Below are positions 21,680-32,941 of a stretch of 64,000 nucleotides of DNA, in pieces; positions within the stretch are counted from its first letter, which is position 1, and each line of letters starts with the position of its first letter. Below the pieces are notes generated by a model. The model was not told the DNA's origin. It made no database searches and saw only the letters and a program-made list of their open reading frames with translations. This DNA comes from Bathymodiolus brooksi (taxonomy: Eukaryota; Mollusca; Bivalvia; Mytilida; Modiolidae), in contig OY804590.1 of assembly GCA_963680875.1 (NCBI GenBank), positions 23,870,640-23,934,639 of the forward strand. The letters are read 5' to 3'. A program made the position numbers and the translations under genes.

Positions 21680-21970
21680 ATGTTTCTTTAATAAAAACGT
21701 AGATATCTAATTTGGTGCACAAGACGCGTTTCTGGAATGACCTTCATCGTCTACGCTCAAGGTCGAAAGGTTGGAAAACCAAATAATTTAAATAAATCTT
21801 TGGGAGCAGTATAACCAAAGGGCCTAAACAGGATAGCCAAAATCGGCTTAGGTTACATATCCATAGGACTATAGGTCCTATCCGTGTATATATATATATA
21901 CCAGAGAACTTAATGAGTAACGGATCGTCGAGACAATGACGATGCAGCACAAACAAATATATTTATGTGT
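21680..21970 (+). repeat. Dispersed repeat D copy
   Basis: Shares 'aaaacgtagatatct' and 'cgtttctggaat' with copies at 37262 and, inverted, at 41220. Non-coding. Confidence 0.65.
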
Positions 21971-23269
21971 ATGTGACTTGCCAACGTTCCTGGCATGGCG
22001 GACGAACATAAATAGAACGTGGTGGGATTAAACTAGTTTTTTGGACCCAAGTATTCCCTAGTAGTGAAATAACCAGGTCATGTACGTGCAAGATGTCAAC
22101 CCTCGTATATAGCTGGATGAACAGCTATACTGTGAAAAACGGTCTGAAATTGAAATCAAACAATGATTTTATAATCATTAACAACTATATATAAGGAATA
22201 ATAATAAACGTGTTGAATGTAGGATTGTTCGGGATAAATATTGGCGGTACAATCTATATATAGACAATTTTAACTAGATTCTACATTTTCCATTATTTTC
22301 TTCTAAGAAGGAATTATCAGAAATTCGTGAAAACAAATTGCGGCTGTTAGAATGTAATTAGTGGTGTTTTTATTAAAGGAAGTTATTAGGGATATAAATG
22401 TACTCTTTGCCACGAGTGAAGTGAATGTCTATTAATTAAAAATAACTAGAAATCAACGTAACGGATTACGCAAGGGTGTGTACAACCTGATTGAGGTTAT
22501 TTCGAATGAACCGAACAAATATTTTCGATCAATCTTTATAAATTAATTCAAACTTTTCTTGTTATGATATTGAAAAATATATTTATTTTTTCAAAATAAG
22601 GCAAATAATCGGAAATAAATTTAAATAACCCCAAAGGTGATTCATTTAAAGAAAATCACCTGATGACAACGGCACGCGACGCCTTGAGAACGACGTCTAT
22701 TTTTCGATTCCGTACATTGACAAATAACCTCAACTTTTTAAGCCAATCAAAGGACATATAAAATGACATGTGACCCTAAAATTAATTTATATATAGATAG
22801 AAAGGTCCCGAGAAGTCATACATATACCGTAACAAATACAATATAGATATACATGTATACATTATATACGATATAGAGTCTAGAGAACAAAAGATTTATT
22901 TATATTTCGTACGAATTTACATAATTTGTCTAAATTTGGTTTTGCAATTTTGAATAGCACTCATAAATAGTAATAATGAATCTATTTCTAAAGTTTGAGA
23001 AATGTTGACATACCAATATGTAATGGTATTCATCTCCGGAGATTAGTTATATTGTCACATTTTGTACACATGATATTGGCACGGTTGGTAGAATTTCTAT
23101 AGCTAGGGTATAAATATCTTTGTAAAATTATACGGTCGTGATCACGATTTTTTTTACTACTACAAACTATCTATATCTCAAATAACATTGGATCTTTTTC
23201 TTTTAAGTAAATTTTGTTTTCTTTCCTTTATCACTGACAATATTTTTATCGGACTTGGCTATATTTATG
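21971..23269. other. AT-rich non-coding DNA with one isolated palindrome arm
   Basis: No gene recognised. At 22463-22530 a sequence matches the right arm of the 9292-9418 palindrome ('acaacctgattgaggttatt'), without a visible partner arm nearby. Confidence 0.6.
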
Positions 23270-23540
23270 AGTAACATGGGGTGTCTTATAGGAAGCAGAA
23301 ACTGCTTACCCTTCGCGCGAACGCGAACGATTTTTGTTTTGTTTTTTTTGTTTTTGTTTTTGTTTTTTTGTTTGTTAGTTTGTTTGTTTATTTTGTTTTG
23401 TTTTGCTGTTGTTGTTGTTGATGATGCTTTGCTTGATTTCGTCCTGTGTCTTGTGTGCCCAGTGTTGCCAGTATCTCTGGAATTACCATTGCTGATTGTC
23501 CATTCGATTTTCTCTAACATATGCAAATTAAACATATCTT
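23270..23540 (+). repeat. Dispersed repeat C copy with a T/G-rich expansion
   Basis: Begins 'ggaagcagaaactgcttaccc' in repeat-C style, then contains a (GTTTT)-like low-complexity stretch and ends 'tccattcgattttctctaac'. Apparent open frames on both strands here are low-complexity translations. Confidence 0.6.
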
Positions 23541-24056
23541 GAGTAAGTATATGATAATATAAAATATATAGTCAAACATATCATGGAGCATTTTACCACA
23601 AGCTAACAATGGGGAGAGGAATATATATAATTATGTATATAGCATTGTGTCCGTCTGTCCTTCCAAGCGTTCAACTCTGTGAAATGTGTAACTAATATAA
23701 AGATATAGTCAAGATATTATGGACTATTTGTTTATCCCAAGCTAACAATAGCGAGGAAAAATATATGCTTAACTGTGTCCGTTCGTCCGTTTGCTAGTTC
23801 ATCAGCAATTATTTAGCCGGCAATCTAATTTTCAACATATTTAAACATTTTCAAAACATGTAGAGTTGAACCTAATTTCTCGAACTTTTCTCGATCAGTC
23901 GAAGTGAAATAATGGTCCATTTACAGCAGTAATTATCTGTGTTTACTTTGATTTATTCGATTACTCGAGTCAATCGACATAAAATATTTCGACATCAATG
24001 TTGCTGCTGTATATGACATATTTTGTTTAGCAAACATTTGAAATTTGAAAAATAAT

Positions 24057-24300
24057 CATGAATAGCGGGTGTCTTATAAAAAGCAGGAACTGCAAGCCCT
24101 TTGCGAGCACATGTGTTCACCCCCGGCTTCTTAGTGGGTCCCATTTTGCTCACTTTTCAGTTTTCTGTATTGTCTTGTGTGTTTTTTTTGTTTTTTGTTT
24201 ATCTTCTCCATGTGTCTTGTGTGTGCAATGTTGCCAATGTCCCTTAATTGTCCATTCTTGATTATCTCTTCGGTTTTCTCTAACGTGTATTTATATAGAT
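24057..24300 (+). repeat. Dispersed repeat C copy leading into the 63-bp array
   Basis: Has 'aaagcaggaactgcaagcc', 'gttcacccccggcttcttag' and 'ttaattgtccattcttgatt'. Its 3' end is the first unit of the minisatellite that follows. Confidence 0.75.
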
Positions 24301-24955
24301 GTTAACATTTTCTACATGTCAAAGTTATCTCTTCGGTTTTCTCTAACGTGTATTTATATAGATGTTAACATTTTCTACATGTCAAAGTTATCTCTTCGGT
24401 TTTCTCTAACGTGTATTTATATAGATGTTAACATTTTCTACATGTCAAAGTTATCTCTTCGGTTTTCTCTAACGTGTATTTATATAGATGTTAACATTTT
24501 CTACATGTCAAAGTTATCTCTTCGGTTTTCTCTAACGTGTATTTATATAGATGTTAACATTTTCTACATGTCAAAGTTATCTCTTCGGTTTTCTCTAACG
24601 TGTATTTATATAGATGTTAACATTTTCTACATGTCAAAGTTATCTCTTCGGTTTTCTCTAACGTGTATTTATATAGATGTTAACATTTTCTACATGTCAA
24701 AGTTATCTCTTCGGTTTTCTCTAACGTGTATTTATATAGATGTTAACATTTTCTACATGTCAAAGTTATCTCTTCGGTTTTCTCTAACGTGTATTTATAT
24801 AGATGTTAACATTTTCTACATGTCAAAGTTATCTCTTCGGTTTTCTCTAACGTGTATTTATATAGATGTTAACATTTTCTACATGTCAAAGTTATCTCTT
24901 CGGTTTTCTCTAACGTGTATTTATATAGATGTTAACATTTTCTACATGTCAAAGT
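24264..24955. repeat. 63-bp minisatellite, about 11 nearly identical copies
   Basis: The unit contains 'ctcttcggttttctctaac', 'gtgtatttatatagatg' and 'ttttctacatgtcaaag'. I see no base differences between the central copies. The period is a multiple of three, so it gives an artefactual 215-codon open frame of 21-residue repeats. The unit derives from the 3' end of the flanking repeat C copy. Confidence 0.97.
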
Positions 24956-25004
24956 CGTATTAAAGTTGTTATAAAGTTATAATTTTGATTTGATTTGATT
25001 TTTG

Positions 25005-25080
25005 ATGTTTTAACGCCACTTTCAGCAATATTTCAGCTATATCATGACAACCAGTTTTAGTGGTGGAGACGTTACGCGCG
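25005..25080 (-). repeat. SINE-B 3' fragment
   Basis: Only the tail half is present ('taacgccactttcagcaata', 'tttcagctatatcatgac'). Confidence 0.65.
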
Positions 25081-25089
25081 ATGTTGGTG

Positions 25090-26680
25090 ACACTTGACGT
25101 TACACATAATTAACATTGAAAAGAACGTTTCGCGTCTTCTTTTTCATTTTTCTTCTTCCTTATTTGTGTTTGCATACCGTGGGTTTGGTTAGGACGGAGG
25201 TGGTGTGGGTGTGTTTTGATGTATTGTTCTATATTTCGGAATTTCACTTTTTGTTTTTATTGATTTTTATTTTATTTTGGCTTGCTTGTATATATTTGTG
25301 TTGTTGGTGTTTTTCTTTAGGTGTTTATTTCAATGTTTGTTTGTTTGCTTATTTATTTCGTTTGTATTCTCTTTTTGTATTTATTTATTGTTTATCATTT
25401 TTTCTTTGAAAGTATATCTTACTCTAAAACGAGATTATCATATTCTGTTTGTTTATTGATTGATTGTATACGTTGTATTCCTGAAAATTTCTCGTAATAT
25501 CTTATGTATAATCTAGTGAAATTATAATTAAAACAATTCAGTTCACATTTTTAATTTTCATATTTATATATTTCGCGATTTTTTTTAACTATTATATAAT
25601 TATAGTTTCTACAATGCACATATTCTTTTTTGCAATGCTTGTTCAAAAATGACACACACAAAAATTACGGTCATGAATTCATTTTTAATTAGGGTCGCTT
25701 GAGTAAGCGGAAACACATCGTTATTTTTTCAGGTTTGGTATATTTTTGTATTTTGTTTTCGCTCTTTTGTTTGTTGTTTTTCAAGTTTTGATATCGTTTG
25801 TTTGTTTTTAGCTTCGCTTTTCTAAGTTGTTGTATATTTGTTTTAATATTAATAGAAAATTATAGAAAAATATAGAAGTAGCGCAACGTTATTTTGCCGT
25901 CGATAAGAAAAAACGTTTACTGGACAAATTGGGTAACCTTCTACAATTTTACGTAGAAATCGTAATTTTTATCCGAAATCAAGTTTGTTAAGTTCATTCT
26001 CTGCCACTGAAAATGAATATTTTTCGTTATTTGGATTTAGCACGAAATATGAGCGAAAGATATAGTTTCGAATGTGTAAAGTTTTATATTTCGTGTTTTT
26101 TTTACGTCAAGTTGAAACTGGACATTTTGTTGACCCTTACTCCTTTAGGAATATTTTTTAACTTGCTTTAAAAAAATAATTTTTGAAAAGACTTTTTCGT
26201 TTTTGAAGATAATAACATTTGATATGTATACTTTTTTGTGAAAATTTTGTAAAACATAGCTGAAATAAAGCTTGGTATTTGGCATGCAGATATTTTTCCT
26301 TCAGCGTTACGTTCTTTCCTTTCCATAAACTTACCGATTTTTTCCTTCAAACATTGCTTTAATCAGAAATCATTAATGGGGTCATAGAACACGCTGACTC
26401 TGCTTCCGGTCTCACAAAAAAAATGGTCCGAAAAACATATTTTTAGGTTTTTACTGAGAAAAATGTAAAAGACATACGGATATCTTGTAACGCGTTACAT
26501 GAGAAAATTGTGTGTTAACGACGTTTGCTTCCAATGAATTCGTTTTCAAAAGCAAAAATAAACCTAATCTAATACAATAAAACAAATATTCGTATAATTC
26601 CCTATTCAAGCATGTATCGGAAATAAAAGTCCATCAATCTAAAAAAAAATCTACATTCGTTTTACTTATTTCATGTTCTA
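25090..26680. other. AT/T-rich DNA, nothing recognised
   Basis: Long T-rich stretches give hydrophobic but domain-free open frames, for example 25116-25409. No gene is supported. Confidence 0.55.
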
Positions 26681-27150
26681 TTTAGTCAAAGTATCACCAA
26701 TAGCTCGCGTAACGTCTGGAAGAAGCCAGAGTACCCAGAGAGAACCACCGACCATGGGCAAGCAACTGATAAACTTTATCACTTGCGACTGCGAGTCGAG
26801 TGCACCCTTTTTTGTAATTTACAAAGCCGGGCGCGCCGTATTGGTGATAAGCCACTCGTCGCAACTTCGGCTGATTCCGTATCTTCATCATACCTCGTCC
26901 GTATCACGATAGCTCCCATTGGAACTACTTTCGGAAATCTTCGATGAAGGAGGTATTAAAATAATTTCACTTTCGAATATTCGTCCAATAATAGTATATT
27001 TTCATTCGTCGCAATGTCGGCTGATTCTGTACCTTCATCAAAGACCAATATTTTTCAAAGCAAAATCATCTATTGTCGCCATTTTAGAACTTATTCGCGG
27101 TGTGCAATGTTTGATTGAAGTGATACGGTCTTCCGGCGAAGAAATGTGAC
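26681..27150. other. Patch of higher-GC DNA with a SINE-B scrap and a short duplication
   Basis: At 26705-26785 there is a diverged SINE-B fragment ('ccagagtacccagagagaac'). 'cggctgattc' followed by 'cttcatca' occurs twice, near 26870 and 27015, a diverged ~145-bp-spaced duplication. No gene is supported. Confidence 0.45.
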
Positions 27151-27819
27151 GCGTAGACGCATATCAAATACCGTATTACAGCCGAGGTATTGAGGGAGAG
27201 AAGCGGACTCACCCGAGGTTTGCCGATTGGGTGGTAGGCTTGTATGAGTTGTCAGGTAATCCAACTATTCAACTCATTGAGCCACCCTTATAATTTTGAT
27301 TATGATGATTTTTTTTCATATAACTTTTATTAGGGTTGGTTAACAAGATTGTCATTAAATGGCTGTGTTATTCTTGGTTAGGGAGTGTCGTGTTGGATCT
27401 AGACAAATTGTATTCTAATATGGTTTCCTTCATTGGCTGATTTAAACAATGTCGTGATAAAATTCCCGATATATTATAGAATATGTTCGAAACAATTTGC
27501 ATTTCAAAGGTTCGCCGAGAACCATTCCAAGCAAACTGTTATACATTGACATATGCTGGAAGTTGTCTTTTACGTGCGTATTTTAGTTTAAACATATTTT
27601 ATTTGCTCAAATGTGCAAAAAGGATAAGACACAAGTTAAACAAACTTATGAAGTCTTCTCCTATATACAATAAGTTACAACATTATTTGATAGAGCATGC
27701 ATGTATATAAATATTTCTTACATTAATATGTGTAGATTGAACTAAAACAGAGAATGAAGAAAGGAATGAGAGAGAGGGTTAGTGGTGGTGATGTGTGCGA
27801 TTGTTGTTTTGGTGAACAA

Positions 27820-28053
27820 CTAGACAACAAGAAACCTTTCAGACCTCTTTATATATTCAAACACATGCTTAAAAATAATTTCGTTCTGTTCATACGGGAG
27901 TGTAGGATTACCACAGGTCAAAAGTGTAAGGTCTAAAGCACAATAATTAGGTAGCCAGTTGAGATTTTGAAACAATGTATGTCTTATATTTGAATAATGG
28001 GAACAATCGAAGAAGAAATGATAGTAGTCTTCGCGATTGGCACCACAAGACAA
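27820..28053 (-). pseudogene. LINE ORF2 C-terminal Cys/His fragment
   Basis: 'SCGANREDYYHFFFDCSHY' is a C...H...C type end as found after the RT in many LINE proteins. It is in a different frame from the RT and would join it through a frameshift near 28060. The frame then runs to 27820. Confidence 0.65.
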
Positions 28054-30608
28054 GACGGATCTGAGACTATATTTACTTGGAACAAATCGTAATTAAAAAA
28101 AGAAGCAAAACATCGAAGCTGGGTTAAAATAATATTCAGTTTTCGAGGTCCAATTTCGTAATGTTTAGGAACTTGGCTAATATCTTTCCGCTTTCTTAAT
28201 TCAGCTTTAAATTTTGCAATAGAATCTACATTTCGAAGAGATGGATCTAAGCTATTCCATTGACGTATAGTTGAAGGAATAAATGAATCATAAGTATTCG
28301 ATAGTCTACAAAATGGCATTATAATATCACTTCCATTACGCAATGGATAAACGGTTGTACTTTGAATTGATGGTGGAATTAAGTCACAAAGATACATGGG
28401 TGCATTATTATTTTGTATGTTATAAAACATTTGTAATTTTCTCCTTTTTCTTCTTTCTGCCAATGATTCCCAGCCTAATTCTTTATAAATTAAAATTGAA
28501 CTAGCAAATATTGGAAGACCAGTAACGATTCTAGCAGCCTCAAGTTGCAAATGGTCAAGCTTATTAGAATTCCCTACCCCACAATTATCCCATACTTCAC
28601 AAGCATATTCAAAAATTGGTCTGATATAAACTAAATATAATTTCTCTAGATTTTTCCGAGAAAGTTTATATTTTAACTTTCGAAGAACATTCAGGTGTTT
28701 GTAAATACTTAACAATATATTTTCGACATGTATATTCCATTTAGCATCGCTGCTAAATGTGACTCCCAAACGTTTGTGAGAATTTGTAATAGGAATAGTT
28801 CTTTCATTAAATGTAAAATTGAATTCTGGAATATCCGTATTTGAAAATAGCATAATTTCTGTTTTATCTGAGTTAAAAGTCATCAACCATTTCTTTGACC
28901 ATTCATCCAGCTCTTTCAAATCGTGAGCAATCACAGTTTTTATCTGTAATTCATCACGGTTGGAATAGCTGAAGGAAGTGTCATCTGCGAAAAGTCGGGT
29001 AAGAGAGATTAACTTCTCAGCAATATCGTTGATATACATGATAAATAATAGAGGTCCTAGTACTGATCCTTGGGGTACACCAGCTGAAACATTGCAAAGT
29101 GAAGAAGACGACTTGTTTATTAATACTCTCTGTTGTCGATCTTGCAGGTAACTAGAGAACCAATTTAATAAATTACTATCCACACCGTATGATTTAATTT
29201 TATGTATCAACCCTTTATGCCAAGCTTTATCAAATGCTTTAGAAAAGTCACAGAATACAAAACAGCTAATTTCCTTTTTTTCTAGTGAATTTAAAATGCA
29301 GTTATACATTTCTAATAGTTGGTGTACTGTTGAATATTTTGGGAGAAAACCAGATTGATATTCATAAATTAACTTGTTTCTTTGTAGATGGTTAAATACA
29401 TATTTGTAGATAACTCGTTCCATTATTTTTCCAACACAACTTATGAGAGATATAGGTCTATAATTAGACGGTGATGACTTGTCACCTTTTCTAAAAATAG
29501 CAATCACATGTGCAATCTTCCAGCTGGTTGGATATTTACATTGTAGAAGAGATTTATTAAAAATTATTTGGAGAGGGGCTGCTATTTTTTCAGGACAGAT
29601 TTTTAACATTTTGTGACTTATTATATCTGGCCCCGATGCCTTATTAGGATTTATTATTTTAATAATATCAACAATCTCCTCTGTGGTAATGACTATATCT
29701 CGTAGAAAATTATCGGTCTTAAGTTCAATATCTGGAAGAGGAACGTTCGCATCTTCCAATGAAGAAATAAAACTAAAATATTTATTTAGTAATTCGCACT
29801 TCTCGTCGTCTCCGTAAACTATCTCCTCTAGTCCTTCATCCTGAATTATATTTTGGAGAGGGGGTATATTACTACATCCTTTATTAGATTTAATTAACAT
29901 CTTCATTATTTTCCAGTAAGTTTTTGGATTTGATATATTTTCTAAGATTATATTGTCTAAATTTGGTTCAAAATGTTCTTTAGCAATCTTTTTTAAGTTA
30001 TTAACTCTATTTCTCTGTTTCTTGTATTTGTCGATATCTGATTGTTTGCTATATTTTTTTACTGTCTTACGAATACGGTCTCGTTTTCTAATTTCTCTTC
30101 TGAGTTCACTATTAAACCATGGTCGATCGTTATTACGTATTGTGACAATTTTGGTTGGAATGCACTCCCTTGCGACTCTGAGGAATGTCTCGGTGAAAGT
30201 ATTACACATTTCATCAACATCCTGAGAGTCAGAAAGTAATGCATTCCAATCGACGGTATCTAGTTTGCTTGCAATTTTTTCATTGTCAGTTCGTTCATAT
30301 AACCATACCTCCCTTTGAAATGATCTGGTTTGAAATTTAGGACATTCTATAAAAATTATTGATGCATCATGATCACTTATATCAGATGGGACTTTCAAAA
30401 CATCCGAAAAAGAATAATGTATAGAATCGCTTATTATAATAGGGTCAAGCAGCGTACTGCTGTGTTCCGTAACTCTCGTGGGCTTTTCAATAACATTCGT
30501 CAAATTAAACAAATTCATTGTGTCAATCAATTTATTGTTATGAGAAGTAAATAAATCTGAATTCAGGTCACCTGTTAGTATTATGTTTTGATTAATCTGA
30601 TAACCCAT
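27984..30608 (-). pseudogene. LINE reverse transcriptase with C-terminal part of the endonuclease
   Basis: About 874 codons. Endonuclease end: 'ILTGDLNSD' and 'SDISDHDAS'. RT: 'NYRPISLIS', motif A 'FCDFSKAFDKAWH', motif B 'AGVPQGSVLGPLLF', catalytic motif C 'RLFADDTSF', and the thumb region 'RPIFEYACEVWD'. This would copy element RNA into DNA at a nicked target. All catalytic RT residues are present. The N-terminal part of the endonuclease lies in another frame at 30707-31273. Confidence 0.92.
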
Positions 30609-30706
30609 CCATATAGCATGATTAAGTAGTGTCCAGTAGTCGGCGTCTGTCCATTCAGGTCTATATGTACTACATAATAAAAACGTCGTACCCTTACCTT
30701 GTATTT

Positions 30707-31273
30707 CTACCCAGATGGATTCATCAATGTGATTTTCGAGTTCATTTTTACGATAACTGAAATATAATCTTTGAAGTAAATCAGAAGACCCCCGCCTGCA
30801 TTGTTTCGATCTTTACGGATTATATGTTTTGAAAAGGAATCAATCTCAATATCATTATTACTGATGTTTGGATGTAAATGTGTTTCTGTTACAGCAATGA
30901 TATCAAATTCGTCAGTGAAATTATTAAGAAAATCTAATTTGTTCCGCGCACTACGAATATTTATGTTACATATTGAAATGGAATTATCATTAACACTTGA
31001 ATGATTTATTAATTCTGGACCTGGATTAACTTCAACGTTACCAATGATCAGGATATATTGTAATACAAACAACAGAAAAATAATGTCTATATTAGGATTT
31101 AGGCTTTGAAGTAGAGAGAGCGAGACGACGAGAAATGTACATCGAAAATTAGTAAGTAGTATTTCTTGATAAGAATAAACAGGAAAATTAAACTTAAAAG
31201 GTCGACGGTTTCCTTTTATGCGTATATGAAATAGTCCGATGGCTGCCCTGTAGTCTTCTATACTATTACCCAT
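30707..31273 (-). pseudogene. LINE ORF2 N-terminus: 2A-like motif and start of APE endonuclease
   Basis: 188 codons. A hydrophobic stretch (residues about 43-77) is followed by 'GNVEVNPGP' (residues 78-86, positions 31016-31042), which fits the 2A consensus for ribosome skipping except Asn for the usual Asp. APE endonuclease motifs then begin: 'NINIRSARNK' and 'VTETHLHPN'. The frame leaves the endonuclease near 30740; a missing A in a five-A run would explain it. Other APE-type LINEs are known to carry 2A-like motifs at this position. Confidence 0.8.
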
Positions 31274-31460
31274 TAGGGTTTAATATTATACAATTCATTT
31301 TACAGGAACAGATCACCGAGTAATTTACAACTTGAACACCACGTGCACACACATCATCACATAATTGGATACATAATTTGAAAGAAAAAGATAGAGAAGG
31401 AAAACAAATAAACAGATTTACAAAAATAATAAACATTAAACAAAAAGCCATTTTCAAAAG

Positions 31461-32840
31461 TGAGGTATAAATGAAATTTATACAGAAATGGGGATTTATT
31501 CCATAATTACAGTTTAAAATGGGAAGAGAATGTCATTCGGGTAGACTGCTACAATTTATATCAGAAAAAAAAAAATCAAATCAATAATAATACAAAAAAA
31601 ATGGAATTTTCGCAGGAAACTCAAGTCTTGGTTAAAATTGAGAATTGTCTTATCGTCAGTTTGAGTTATAATTATAATACAATTATCATATTGTTGTTAT
31701 AGTATAAAAACCTCATTCTATGAAAATGACTTGACAATTTTACATATAAACCTTGGAGTGATAAGACATCAGTCCTAACATCAACAGAAACTCATAATTA
31801 CACAAATTAACATTTTTGGAACAAAATAATTAACCAGTAAATACACAAGCAATAATAAACTAATTTCAAATGAAACATATTTATAAAAAATAATGAAACA
31901 AGCTGACAGGTAAATTGTTCTACCGTAACAATATATATAGAAAAAAGAAATCCGATCAATTCTGGCATATGTAACTACAGCTATCTTCATAATGGAAAAG
32001 TATATCTTTTATAAATTCATCAATTAAGGGAAAAAAAATTATAAAGAGATTTATATAGTTTCGTTTTTTTTTTTATAGAATGTATCAACGATTGCGTTTC
32101 CCTTTAGGAGTAGCTAGATTTAAAGTACGATTTTGAGAACTTCCCTAAATGTAACAATTTCTATTGGCTAAGTATGATGTCCTTGATATTTATTGAGGCC
32201 ATCATATGGTATTAAAGGAGAAGAAGAAAAAATATGCCTATTTCAAAACACTTCACCAGAAATCTTCTATTTTACACAAGAGACCTGTCCGTATTTTACG
32301 AATTTCAGTATGTACATCAACAATAATAGTTAATAATATATATGTGAAAAATATTAGTAACAGTTTTTCAACATAAATGTAAATGTATAACCAGTAATAA
32401 TAATAAAAACAATCAATAAATCAGAGACATTTATCATTTTAGCATATGACATCTGGTTACCTCTATAATTGGAGGGTGCATCAATCAAATTTATATAATC
32501 TTGTTATCTAAGAATATATCAACAAAAGTATATCTCTTAAGGGGCAGTGGGTTGATTGTACACGTGCGTATATTGTGGCAGTCTCAATACACGAGGCACT
32601 ATTTTACGTCGTTTCTTATTGGGGGTGGTATTTGTCCCCCTGTGCTGTAGACCTCAGTGAATACACTAGCTCATATTTTTATACCATTGGCGTTTCCGCG
32701 GGAGAGTAAAGCACAGTGGTTTAATAAATGATAAATGACTGACAATTATTTTCATTACATTTATAACCTTTAGAAAAACAAATTCAAAATTACTTAAAGT
32801 GTTGGAATTAAGTCATTTTCTTTCATTTACTCATCATAAT
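31461..32840. other. AT-rich flank between the LINE and the secreted-protein gene
   Basis: No gene recognised. The part before 32840 is the upstream region of the gene that starts at 32890. Confidence 0.5.
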
Positions 32841-32845
32841 GCCAT

Positions 32846-32853
32846 TTATATAT
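32846..32853 (+). promoter_or_regulatory. TATA box of the secreted DUF3011-like gene
   Basis: 'ttatatat' lies about 37-44 nt upstream of the first ATG (32890), which would put transcription start near 32876-32882 and leave a very short leader. If initiation used the second ATG (32908) the leader would be about 30 nt. Confidence 0.5.
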
Positions 32854-32889
32854 TTAACACCAGCAGAGTCGAGTGACAATTAGATTATA

Positions 32890-32941
32890 ATGTTGCATAG
32901 TTCGAAGATGTTGCTTGTTTTTGGAATTTTCCTTCTTTATA
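32890..32941 (+). CDS. Exon 1: signal peptide
   Basis: Encodes [18 protein letters not shown], where the last Ser is completed by the next exon. It has a short basic start and a hydrophobic core. It ends after the first base of a codon, followed by a perfect GTAAGT donor (32942). Confidence 0.75.

Larger units (their letters stand above)
27800..31460 (-). mobile_element. Non-LTR (LINE) retrotransposon, nearly full-length protein region
   Basis: Minus-strand APE endonuclease and reverse transcriptase of the Jockey/CR1-like kind, starting near 31273 and ending near 27820. It is broken by two single-base-type frameshifts (about 30740 and 28060). The 5' UTR probably lies in 31274-31460 or beyond. 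No clear 3' tail or target duplication could be seen at about 27750. Confidence 0.85.

Noticed and set aside
23203..23542. Lys/Asn-rich protein on the minus strand or hydrophobic protein on the plus strand
   Set aside because: Both arise from the GTTTT-like low-complexity part of a repeat C copy.
24316..24963. 215-codon repeat protein with hydrophobic 21-residue repeats
   Set aside because: It is explained fully by the 63-bp minisatellite.
25116..25459. Membrane protein gene
   Set aside because: Hydrophobicity comes from T-rich DNA. Two frames are open at once and no homology or splice context was seen.
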